DNA of 64,000 nucleotides. It comes from Pseudomonas inefficax. GTDB lineage: Bacteria; Pseudomonadota; Gammaproteobacteria; Pseudomonadales; Pseudomonadaceae. The translations under genes were made by a program, and so were the position numbers. Shown here piece after piece: positions 37,138-44,171 of the stretch (positions within the stretch are counted from its first letter, which is position 1; each line of letters opens with the position of its first letter). Under the pieces are notes generated by a model. That model was given only the letters and a program-made list of their open reading frames with translations. It was not told the origin of the DNA and searched no databases. The stretch is from the NCBI RefSeq assembly GCF_900277125.1, contig NZ_OPYN01000028.1:33266-97265 (forward strand), given 5' to 3'.

Positions 37138-37171
37138 AAAAAACGAAAACGCCCCGGCAGGCCGAGGCGTT
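37138..37171 (-). terminator. Attenuator-like hairpin between pqqA and pqqB
   Basis: On the minus strand AACGCCTCGGC and its near-complement GCCGGGGCGTT form a hairpin (37148-37171), followed by TTCGTTTTTTCG. This is a partial terminator, which would make pqqA RNA more abundant than pqqB-E RNA. Confidence 0.7.
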
Positions 37172-37187
37172 GAACCGTAAGCCGGGC

Positions 37188-37259
37188 TTAGCGGTTGGCG
37201 AAGTACATGGTGACTTCGAAGCCGATGCGCAGATCAGTGTATGCAGGTTTGGTCCACAT
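37188..37259 (-). CDS. pqqA: PQQ precursor peptide
   Basis: A 23-residue peptide beginning [13 protein letters not shown] and ending MYFANR, encoded on the minus strand from ATG 37259 to TAA 37188. It carries the essential E15-V-T-M-Y19 core; the carbon-carbon cross-link between E15 and Y19 made by PqqE becomes PQQ. A purine-rich ribosome site (GGAGTAATTCC) precedes it. It lies 70 bases ahead of pqqB, with a hairpin between. Confidence 0.97.
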
Positions 37260-37417
37260 GGAATTACTCCTTCCGGATGAGGGGGTGGGTTTGTCAGCTA
37301 CTACTTGGGTACCGCCATTGGCTGGAGGTTCCCCTGGCTGGGATTGCGCTATCTTACAAGAAAAATTTGTACCGAAAGGTTAATTATTCGAAAACTCCCT
37401 TGCGGTTTTCGTAACAA

Positions 37418-39718
37418 TCATGGGGTCGAGCCCAGCCAGGAAGCATCTGGTGCGGCAGCGTTGGCAAGGCATAGCCAAGGGGAACCTGTATCGAGCAGAT
37501 GGCTCAGCAGCTGGTCCAGATCCGTCTGCCGCGTTTTCAGGATAGACCTGCGCAATGCATCCAGCCTGCCGGGTTGTGTGGCCAGGTATGTCTGCCACGC
37601 CCATTCGGCGACTTCGGCGTTGCCCATCGCCGCTTCATCGAATTGCCCGGCCAGGGCCTGACGAGCGGTAGGGGCCAGGGTAACGCCCCGGCGCAGCAAG
37701 GTGAGCAGGTGGTCGAGGATCTGTACCTGGCTAGCATGAGGCGACTGGACCCCGAAAAGCAGGCCGCCGACCCCCTCCACCTGACGAAAGGTACTGAATA
37801 TTGCATAGCCGAGCTGCAGTTCTACCCGCAGCCGTTGGTAAACCGGCCCTTGCAGCAATTGGGCGAGCAGACGGCCAGCGGCTTCCATGGCCGCCGGGAG
37901 TGGGCAGAACAGCAGCAGGGCATGCTCGCTGCCGGGTACTTCGGCATGTTGCCAACGGCGGTTGGACCAGGCGGGTAGAGGGCCAGGCGCTGAGCCTTGG
38001 CCAGGGCAGTGCTGCAGCACGGTGCCCAATGCGTTCAGGGCGGTATCGTCGAAGCCGGCAGCCAGGCCGTGCCAGCTTGTTTGCTGCCACAGGTTGTCGA
38101 GATGCGTTTGTGTCAGGTTGCAGGCCGGAACAGGTGCAGGCCTGGCGCCCAGCACAGCGTCGGGTAACTGCTTGAGCAATGCCCGGATGGGGATCAGTGC
38201 CGGAGGCTGCGTCGAACAGGGTAGCCAGCTGCCAGCCGGGGGCTCGAGCATCAGCGCCAAGGCCTGTTCCACAGTGCGCAGCACCGCTGCCGGTAGCCCG
38301 GTGCAGCGCAGTTGCCAGTATTCGCCAGCGGCACTGAACTGCAACTGCACCGATACCCGTTCGCAGCGCTCCTGCAGGGGCTGCAGGGCACGTTCGAGCT
38401 GCGCATGCAGGCGCTGGCGCAAGGGTGAAGGAACATGCCAGCGCAGATACAGCGCCGCATACTGACGAGCGCCAGGCAGTTGGTCGCTGACTTTCAGTGC
38501 CGCTGGCAGCGGCTGCGGCCTGGCAGCAGGCAAGTCGGCCAGGAGCAAGGGGTCGACCGCGGGCAGTTGCCAGTGCCCATGCTCGCGACCCGGCAGGCCT
38601 TCCAGCAGGGCACGAAGGGCCTGCAAACCTTGTGTGTCCAAACCGCTGAACGGCTGGCCGGCGCTGTCCCGGCGGGCCAGCTCAAGCGCACTGGCACTGC
38701 GTTCGCGGCTTTGCTGCAGCAGTTCGAATTCGGCATTCAGTTGCCAGGGGTCGGCCTGGCGGATGAAGCCGAACCAGCCCTGCAACAGGGCAGCGGCTTC
38801 CTCCACAGAGGCGTCCTCACTGAGCTTCAGGTCAATGTGCCACAGCGACTGCCCGGCAAAGGCATACAGCGTCTCGGCCTTGAAGCCTTGCAGCCAGCCA
38901 CGTTGGCGAAGCGCACCCAGCCAGGTGCCCGGGCGGCTATCGCCGAGGCAGGCGATCAGCAACTCAAGGGCCTGCTCGGCACCTGCCGGCAGGTTTTCGT
39001 GGCTGAACAGCAGGTGTGTGTCAGTCGCCGATAAAGGCGGTGGCAAAGGTTGTGGCACCCGTTCACCCGTTGCGAACAGTTTGGCATGCTGCCGGCCCAG
39101 CGATTCCAGTTCATCCAGCGATTGCGGGCCGCACAGGCTCAGGGTGACCTGGCCGCCTTGATAGAAACGCTGGTGAAAGCCACCGAGCGCTTGCTGGAAG
39201 GCAGGATCCTGCAAGGCCAGGGTGTGCCGGTTACCGGCATGAAAAGCGCCCAATGGATGGCCTGGTGCTGCGGATTGCAGCAAGGCGAACTGCTGCTGGG
39301 CCTGAGGGTTACGCGACCAGGCAATGAATTCGGCATGGATCACTTCTCGTTCGCGGCGTTGGCGCTCGATGCCCAGGTCTGGCTCGGCCAACATCTGGCA
39401 CAGGCGCTCCAGCCCCCCGGCCAAGGCGCCGGGCGGGACCTCGAAGAAAAAGTCGGTGGTGCGTTCGCGGGTGCTGGCATTGACCTGGCCGCCGAGGGCC
39501 TGCACGTAGCGCATCAGGCCGTCGTCCAGAGGGAAGCGCGAGGTGCCGAGGAAGAACAGGTGCTCCAGGAAGTGGGCCAGGCCGGGCCATCTGCTCGGCG
39601 CGTCGTGGCTGCCCGCGTGTACCCGCAGTGCGGCGGCCGAGCGCTTCAGGTGCGGGGCATGGCGCAGGGTCAGCTGCAGGCCGTTGGCGAGGGTGAGATG
39701 GCGGGTGGCGTCAGGCAT
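37418..39718 (-). CDS. pqqF: PqqF, M16 metalloprotease
   Basis: A 766-residue protease with inverted zinc motif H49-F-L-E52-H53 (GLAHFLEHLFFLGTSRFP) and a distal acidic residue in ERTTDFFFEV. The N-terminal MPDATRHLTLANGLQLTLRH is the M16 start. It is thought to trim the cross-linked PqqA peptide with a partner (PqqG-like), which is not obvious here. It is transcribed just upstream of pqqA on the same strand, 158 bases apart. The longer ORF reads through a REP. Confidence 0.93.
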   Translation of the reverse strand: MPDATRHLTLANGLQLTLRHAPHLKRSAAALRVHAGSHDAPSRWPGLAHFLEHLFFLGTSRFPLDDGLMRYVQALGGQVNASTRERTTDFFFEVPPGALAGGLERLCQMLAEPDLGIERQRREREVIHAEFIAWSRNPQAQQQFALLQSAAPGHPLGAFHAGNRHTLALQDPAFQQALGGFHQRFYQGGQVTLSLCGPQSLDELESLGRQHAKLFATGERVPQPLPPPLSATDTHLLFSHENLPAGAEQALELLIACLGDSRPGTWLGALRQRGWLQGFKAETLYAFAGQSLWHIDLKLSEDASVEEAAALLQGWFGFIRQADPWQLNAEFELLQQSRERSASALELARRDSAGQPFSGLDTQGLQALRALLEGLPGREHGHWQLPAVDPLLLADLPAARPQPLPAALKVSDQLPGARQYAALYLRWHVPSPLRQRLHAQLERALQPLQERCERVSVQLQFSAAGEYWQLRCTGLPAAVLRTVEQALALMLEPPAGSWLPCSTQPPALIPIRALLKQLPDAVLGARPAPVPACNLTQTHLDNLWQQTSWHGLAAGFDDTALNALGTVLQHCPGQGSAPGPLPAWSNRRWQHAEVPGSEHALLLFCPLPAAMEAAGRLLAQLLQGPVYQRLRVELQLGYAIFSTFRQVEGVGGLLFGVQSPHASQVQILDHLLTLLRRGVTLAPTARQALAGQFDEAAMGNAEVAEWAWQTYLATQPGRLDALRRSILKTRQTDLDQLLSHLLDTGSPWLCLANAAAPDASWLGSTP

Positions 39719-39766
39719 GGGAGCTCCGGTAACTGCTGTCCATGCTAACCCATTTGTTTGCAGGCT

Positions 39767-39862
39767 CGGCCTCTTCGCGGGTAAACCCGCTCCCACAGAC
39801 ACTGCACAGCTTTCAGACCTGTGCTTTACCCTGTGGGAGCGGGTTCACCCGCGAATGGGCCG
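39767..39862. repeat. REP pair, class A
   Basis: GCGGGTAAACCCGC and GCGGGTTCACCCGC units between pqqF and davA. Confidence 0.9.
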
Positions 39863-39876
39863 CACAGCGGCCCCTG

Positions 39877-40671
39877 TCAGCCTTTACGCAGATGCAGCTC
39901 CTGGCGCAGATCGCTCAGGTAAGGAAACGCCGCCCGCCCCTGCACCACCCGCTCATGCTCCAGCTCCGCCAGCAACTGGCACTCGTCCCGCCCGGCCATG
40001 GCCAGCAGGCTGCCGTCCGGGCCGATGATGCTGCTCTGCCCGCAATACTGGATCTCGCCTTCCGAGCCGCAATAGTTGGCATACACCAGATAGCACTGGT
40101 TTTCCTGCGCCCGCGCCCTCACGGTCACCTGGCAGATGAAGTCGTACGGCAACATGTTCGCCGTCGGCACCAGGATCAGCTCGGCACCGTCCAGCGCCAG
40201 GCGCCGGGCGTTTTCCGGGAACTCGATGTCGTAGCAGATCAGCAGGCCGACCTTCCAGCCATCGAGCTCCACCACCGGGAAATGGTCGGAGCCCGCGCTG
40301 AACATCGAGCGGTCCAGCTCGCCGAACAGGTGGGTCTTGCGATAGTTGCTCAGGCAGCGCCCGTGCGCATCGATCAACTGCACACTGTTGTAGATCGCGC
40401 CATCATCGCCACGCTCCGGGTAGCCGTAGACGATGGCGATGCGGTGCGCCTGGGCGATCTCCACCACCTCCATGGCCGCGGGGCCATCGACGGCCTCCGC
40501 CAGGCGCTCGGCCTGGGCCAGGCCGATGTTGTAGCCGGTCAGGAACATCTCCGGGCATACCAGTAACCGGGCGCCGCGTTCGGCCGCCAGTTGCGCCTGA
40601 TGACGCAACCGTTGCAGGTTGCCGGGCACGTCCAGTGGCTTGGGTGCGCCCTGGAACAGAGCGATGCGCAT
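39877..40671 (-). CDS. davA: 5-aminovaleramide amidase
   Basis: A 264-residue nitrilase-superfamily amidase from ATG 40671 (MRIALFQGAPKPLDVPGNLQ). The catalytic triad is E41 (CPEMFLTG), K112 (YRKTHLFGE) and C146 (LLICYDIEFPE). Paired with the monooxygenase just upstream, it should hydrolyse 5-aminovaleramide to 5-aminovalerate in lysine degradation, as DavA does in P. putida. Only 14 bases separate it from davB, so the two form one transcript. Confidence 0.9.
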   Translation of the reverse strand: MRIALFQGAPKPLDVPGNLQRLRHQAQLAAERGARLLVCPEMFLTGYNIGLAQAERLAEAVDGPAAMEVVEIAQAHRIAIVYGYPERGDDGAIYNSVQLIDAHGRCLSNYRKTHLFGELDRSMFSAGSDHFPVVELDGWKVGLLICYDIEFPENARRLALDGAELILVPTANMLPYDFICQVTVRARAQENQCYLVYANYCGSEGEIQYCGQSSIIGPDGSLLAMAGRDECQLLAELEHERVVQGRAAFPYLSDLRQELHLRKG

Positions 40672-40685
40672 GCTGCCTCCTTGTC

Positions 40686-42368
40686 TCAGTCTGGCAGGGC
40701 GATCGGGCCGATCTCGTCGAACACGTCGCCTGGGCCGGGGTTGTCCGGGTGAGTGCGGCCACCGAAGTGGTTCATGATACCCCACACCGCATTCAGCGAT
40801 GTCTGTACCGCGCCTTCCACCCAGGCCGGCGTCCACGACACATCGTCACCGGCGATGAAAATACCGCGTTGCTCGGCAGGCATGTCCTGCTGCATGAAGT
40901 GCGCGTACATGCGCTGGTTGTAGCGGTAGTGACCCGGTAGGGCGCCCTTGAAGGCGCCGAGGAAGTACGGGTCGGCTTCCCAGGAAACGGTGATCGGATC
41001 GCCGATGATGTGCCCGGCGATGTCGGTCTTCGGGTAGATCTTCTTCAGTGCGTCCAGGGCCAGTTGCACACGTTTTTCCACCGGGTGCGGCAGCATCTTC
41101 AGCGCGTCGCTCATCCAGGAATAAGACAGGCAGATCACCCCCGGCTTGTCGTCGCCGTTGTCGAACAGGTAGGTGCCGCGGGTGAGGCGATCGGTGAGGG
41201 TCATGCTCATTAGGTCGCGGCCGGTTTCCGGGTCCTTGTCTTTCCAGAACGGCCGGTCGACCATGACGAAGGTCTTCGACGACTGCATGTAGCGGGTGCG
41301 GTCCAGGGCCATCCACATCTTTTGCGAGAACAGCGATTCCTCGCAGTCGATCTGGGTTGTCAGCAGCCAAGTTTGGCAGGTGGCGAGCACGGCACTGTAG
41401 TGACGGGTGTCGCCCCAGTTGTCGGTGACCGCCAGGCGGCCATCGGCGGCGCGAGCGATGCGCTTGACCCCGGTACGCGGCGCGCCGCCATGCAGAGCGC
41501 TCAGGCTGGTGCCTTCCGGCCAATGCACGCAGCGCTCCGGTACATGGCGCCAGATGCCTTGCGGTACCTGCTCGACACCGCCGACTACCAGGTGCTGGTG
41601 GTCGTCGCAGTTGGTCATTACCACGCGGAAGATTTCCAGCATCGAGTTGGGGAAGTCCGAGTCCCAGCCGCCGGTGCCGAAACCGACCTGGCCGAACACT
41701 TCGCGGTGCTGGAAGCTCAACTTGGCGAACGAGCGCGAGGTGGCGACGAAGTCGTAGAAGGTGCGGTCGTCCCACAGCGGTACCAGCTTGTTCCACAGCT
41801 CCTTCAGGCGCGGTACGTCGCGGTCGCGGATGGCTTGCTGGATGTCGGCGAACTGGGCACCGCTTTCCAGCGCGTCGGCCCAGGCATCGGCCACTTCGTG
41901 GAACAGCTTGGGCAGGTCGGTGGTTTTTTCGGCGTAGTAGGTCTGGCCTTCCAGGTCGATCACCGTGCTGCCCGAGGCCGGAGTCAGTGGGTTGGGGAAC
42001 GGTTTGGTCTCCAGGCCCAGCTTGTCCACATAGTGGTAGAAGGCGGTGGACGACACCGGGAAGCGCATGCCACCCAGTTCGGCGATGATCCCGTCGGTGC
42101 CGTTGAAAGCTTGCGAGCGCAGCCGGCCACCCAGCTTGGAGGCTTCGTACACCACCGGCTTGAGGCCCAGCTTCATCAGCTCGTAGGCCGCCACCAGGCC
42201 GGCGATACCGGCGCCCACGATTGCCACTTCCTCACCATGGCGCTCGGCCGGGATGCTGCCCAGGCCTGCGGGGTGTTCCAACCAGTCGTCGAAGGCGAAG
42301 GGGAAGTCCGGGCCGAAGATGGTGATGGGCTTTTTGCCGTCGGCGGGGTGGCGGTTTTTCTTGTTCAT
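40686..42368 (-). CDS. davB: L-lysine 2-monooxygenase
   Basis: A 560-residue FAD amine oxidase-fold enzyme related to tryptophan 2-monooxygenase. The Rossmann motif is VAIVGAGIAGLVAAYELM (G52-G57), followed by VVYEASKLGGRLRS. The C-terminal FAD-binding block is FIAGDDVSWTPAWVEGAVQT. With DavA adjacent, the reaction is oxidative decarboxylation of L-lysine to 5-aminovaleramide. A tryptophan or phenylalanine monooxygenase role is possible from fold alone, but the davBA pairing is typical of P. putida. It is the start of the 5-aminovalerate route; davTD would lie elsewhere. Confidence 0.88.
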   Translation of the reverse strand: MNKKNRHPADGKKPITIFGPDFPFAFDDWLEHPAGLGSIPAERHGEEVAIVGAGIAGLVAAYELMKLGLKPVVYEASKLGGRLRSQAFNGTDGIIAELGGMRFPVSSTAFYHYVDKLGLETKPFPNPLTPASGSTVIDLEGQTYYAEKTTDLPKLFHEVADAWADALESGAQFADIQQAIRDRDVPRLKELWNKLVPLWDDRTFYDFVATSRSFAKLSFQHREVFGQVGFGTGGWDSDFPNSMLEIFRVVMTNCDDHQHLVVGGVEQVPQGIWRHVPERCVHWPEGTSLSALHGGAPRTGVKRIARAADGRLAVTDNWGDTRHYSAVLATCQTWLLTTQIDCEESLFSQKMWMALDRTRYMQSSKTFVMVDRPFWKDKDPETGRDLMSMTLTDRLTRGTYLFDNGDDKPGVICLSYSWMSDALKMLPHPVEKRVQLALDALKKIYPKTDIAGHIIGDPITVSWEADPYFLGAFKGALPGHYRYNQRMYAHFMQQDMPAEQRGIFIAGDDVSWTPAWVEGAVQTSLNAVWGIMNHFGGRTHPDNPGPGDVFDEIGPIALPD

Positions 42369-42847
42369 GAAGTGACCTTGCCAGAGAGGCTGCGCAGCGG
42401 GCGGAGCCTGAGTATAGGAGATGCCTGGGGGCCATTTTAGGGAGTGGGGTGTTCGTTATTAAGGTGCAGAGTGTTGTCTGAATGTCGCTTGTTTCGTCGA
42501 AATATAGTTACAACATGGTTTTATGACGAACAGGAAGAACACTGCTCTCAAGAACAGCGCCGGACTCTGTGGGAGCGGGCAAGCCCGCGAAGAAGCTGAC
42601 GCGGTGTATGGCACGGGCTGCGCCCGTGTTCGCGGGCACGCCCGCTCCCACAAGGGTCGCGGCGGGCTTAAGACAGGGTGCAATCAGATAACTCCTACAC
42701 CCGAGTCGTGAATTAAAGAATTACCCTACGCTCGCAATCGCCTCGGTCTGGCATCGCGGGAATCGCTTCATCGTTAACTTCACTGGGTCGCCGGAAATTC
42801 GGCGATCGGGCGTGAGAACCCGCGGACCATTCTGAAGGCGCACTGCT
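42369..42847. other. Gap upstream of davB and the small-gene leader
   Basis: A 479-base non-coding stretch with a class A REP pair at 42566-42653 and the first part of the structured leader beginning at 42812. I see no convincing gene; the minus ORF at 42713-43081 is antisense to the leader. Confidence 0.5.
42566..42653. repeat. REP pair, class A, GCAAGC/GCACGC subtype
   Basis: GCGGGCAAGCCCGC and GCGGGCACGCCCGC units with outer TGTGGG. This pair lies between divergent genes, an exception to the gene-end rule seen elsewhere in the window. Confidence 0.85.
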
Positions 42848-42980
42848 ATGGCAGCTGTGCGCGGGCAGGCTTTGCCTGGCCGGGTACGCGCCTCCAAGTT
42901 CGCCGGTTCTCACCTCGTGCATGGCTGCCACCCAATTCCCGTGAGAAGGATGCGATTGGCCGCCAATCACCCTTGTGATT
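42812..42980 (+). ncRNA. Structured leader RNA candidate ahead of the small gene at 42994
   Basis: A 9-bp pair GTGAGAACC (42812-42820) / GGTTCTCAC (42905-42913) closes an 84-base region holding two further hairpins: GCGCAC-T-GCT paired with AGC-T-GTGCGC (42838-42862) and CAGGC-TTT-GCCTG (42866-42878). Downstream, two hairpins compete for the same AATC: GATTGG-CCG-CCAATC (42954-42968) and AATCAC-CCTT-GTGATT (42965-42980). The second ends one base before the GGAGG ribosome site. Promoter and transcript are inferred. Confidence 0.5.
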
Positions 42981-42997
42981 TGGAGGCTATACCATGA
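42848..42997 (+). CDS. Possible 49-codon upstream ORF coupled to the next gene
   Basis: ATG 42848 opens a 49-codon frame, MAAVRGQALPGRVRASKF..., ending ...MRLAANHPCDLEAIP. Its TGA at 42995-42997 overlaps the ATG of the next gene as ATGA, so translation could be coupled. GAAGG lies about 10 bases upstream. It runs through the middle of the structured leader, so coding and structure compete as explanations. Codon use is not clearly diagnostic over so short a stretch. It could instead be a shadow of an RNA element. Confidence 0.35.
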   Translation: MAAVRGQALPGRVRASKFAGSHLVHGCHPIPVRRMRLAANHPCDLEAIP

Positions 42998-43284
42998 CCA
43001 AACGCTTACCCGACCAACCCGAAAAACTGAATCCCACCGCAGAAAAAACCTTCTGCAACTGCGAATCCAGCCACCCGCCATTATTCGCCATTCGCCCCGG
43101 CATCGACGCCGCAGACGCCCTTGTCCACGCCTGCCTGCTGGCCCGTGGCCTCGATCAGATCGCCACCGACTACGCCCAGCATCACGCCCCCGAACGCAGC
43201 CGCGACATCGTCTGGTCGATGCAGCATTGCGCCGAAAGCCTTTCGGCGATTCTGGAGAGCCTGCTCGACGGCCAGGAAGCCTGA
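42994..43284 (+). CDS. Small Pseudomonas-type DUF3077/DUF6124-like protein
   Basis: Ninety-six residues, MTKRLPDQPEKLNPTAEKTF, with an NCESSHPPLFAIRPGIDAADALVH block, then an all-helical C-terminus (LLARGLDQIATDYA, WSMQHCAESLSAILESLLD). GGAGG lies 7 bases before the ATG. The pattern resembles small pseudomonad proteins of the DUF3077/DUF6124 kind, which I recall as multicopy, but I cannot give a function. It has two cysteines near the start (FCNC) and no membrane segment. It is convergent with the Lrp-type regulator gene. Confidence 0.65.
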   Translation: MTKRLPDQPEKLNPTAEKTFCNCESSHPPLFAIRPGIDAADALVHACLLARGLDQIATDYAQHHAPERSRDIVWSMQHCAESLSAILESLLDGQEA

Positions 43285-43297
43285 CCGCCAGCCAGGT

Positions 43298-43759
43298 TCA
43301 GAGCGGCTGACCGCGGTCCACCTTGCTGCTGAGAATGATCGACGTGGTGGTCTTCTCCACCCCGTCGACACTGCCGATCTGGTCAAGCAGCTGGTCCAGT
43401 TGCTCGGGCGAATCCGTACGCAGCCAGGCGACATAGTCGAACTCGCCGCTCACTGCGCACAGCTGCTGCACCTGGCCCATGGCACTCAGGCGCCGCACCA
43501 CCTCCTTGCCCGAGCGCGGCTGCACCTTGATTCCCACATACGCCTGCAGCCCACCCCCCATCACCCGCTGGCCCAGGCGCACGCCATAGCCGGAGATGAC
43601 CTTGTTCTTCTCCAGCCGCTCCAGGCGCGAGTTGACGGTGGTGCGGGCGATGCCCAACTGGCGGGCGAGGGTGGCGACGCTTTCGCGGGCGTTGATCTGC
43701 AGCAGGGCGATCAGCTGGCGATCGATTTCATCCAGCGTGATGGAGCGGGAATCCGACAT
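43298..43759 (-). CDS. Lrp/AsnC family transcriptional regulator
   Basis: A 153-residue regulator. The N-terminal HTH (ITLDEIDRQLIALLQINARE, TLARQLGIARTTVNSRLERL) is followed by the RAM/ACT-like ligand domain (YVGIKVQPRSGKEVVRRL, DYVAWLRTDSPEQLDQLLD, TTSIILSSKVDRGQ). It is likely amino-acid responsive. It lies in the davBA neighbourhood but on the far side of the small gene, so a role in lysine catabolism is only a possibility. Confidence 0.92.
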   Translation of the reverse strand: MSDSRSITLDEIDRQLIALLQINARESVATLARQLGIARTTVNSRLERLEKNKVISGYGVRLGQRVMGGGLQAYVGIKVQPRSGKEVVRRLSAMGQVQQLCAVSGEFDYVAWLRTDSPEQLDQLLDQIGSVDGVEKTTTSIILSSKVDRGQPL

Positions 43760-43850
43760 GGCAAGTCTCTACGGTTGGCCCGCTAGCCTAGCCAGCCAGT
43801 GATGGCCAGAGCAAGGGCAGTCACAGCTGGCCGCGCCATCGCGGTCCCTT

Positions 43851-43967
43851 TGTAGGAGCGGCCTTGCGTCGCGAAAGGGCTGCGCAGCAGCCCCGGCAGT
43901 ATTCGCATCAGCGCTGAAATCCGGGGCCGCTTTGCGGCCCTTTCGCGACACAAGGCCGCTCCTACAG
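43851..43967. repeat. REP pair, class B (opposite polarity)
   Basis: TGTAGGAGCGGCCTTGCGTCGCG and inverted GCGACACAAGGCCGCTCCTACA with outer TGTAGG. It sits between the Lrp-type gene and the tRNA terminator, in a 319-base gap that otherwise holds no gene. Confidence 0.88.
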
Positions 43968-44033
43968 CTGCCGCGGCGGCCTGGCCCAGAATGTAAACAT
44001 CAGCCGTAGCTTTTTCACCCGTCAGAACTGCCG

Positions 44034-44070
44034 AAAAGAAAAAGGCCTACGTTCTGCAACGTAGGCCTTT
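44034..44070 (-). terminator. Terminator of the tRNA gene
   Basis: A perfect 13-bp stem AAAGGCCTACGTT-CTGC-AACGTAGGCCTTT. On the minus strand it is followed by TTCTTTTC. It lies directly after the tRNA. Confidence 0.9.
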
Positions 44071-44078
44071 GAGTTTTC

Positions 44079-44155
44079 TGGTGGGCCCACACGGACTCGA
44101 ACCGTGGACCAAAGGATTATGAGTCCTCTGCTCTAACCGACTGAGCTATAGGCCC
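44079..44155 (-). tRNA. tRNA-Ile2 (anticodon CAT, lysidine-modified)
   Basis: A 77-base cloverleaf on the minus strand from GGGCCTATAGCTCAG to an encoded CCA. The acceptor stem pairs GGGCCTA with TGGGCCC (with one G-T pair), the T-arm is GGTTCGAGTCC, and the anticodon arm is GACTCATAATC. CAT with this loop is the pattern of tRNA-Ile2, whose C34 is converted to lysidine by TilS, rather than of elongator Met. The anticodon is at 44119-44121. Confidence 0.93.
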
Positions 44156-44171
44156 TCAGTAAGTCGCCGGA

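Noticed and set aside
42713..43081. 122-residue minus-strand ORF across the leader
   Set aside because: It overlaps the small gene and the leader antisense, with no ribosome site or family motif.
44079..44155. tRNA-Met call from the CAT anticodon
   Set aside because: The anticodon-arm pattern GACTCATAATC and overall body are those of tRNA-Ile2.
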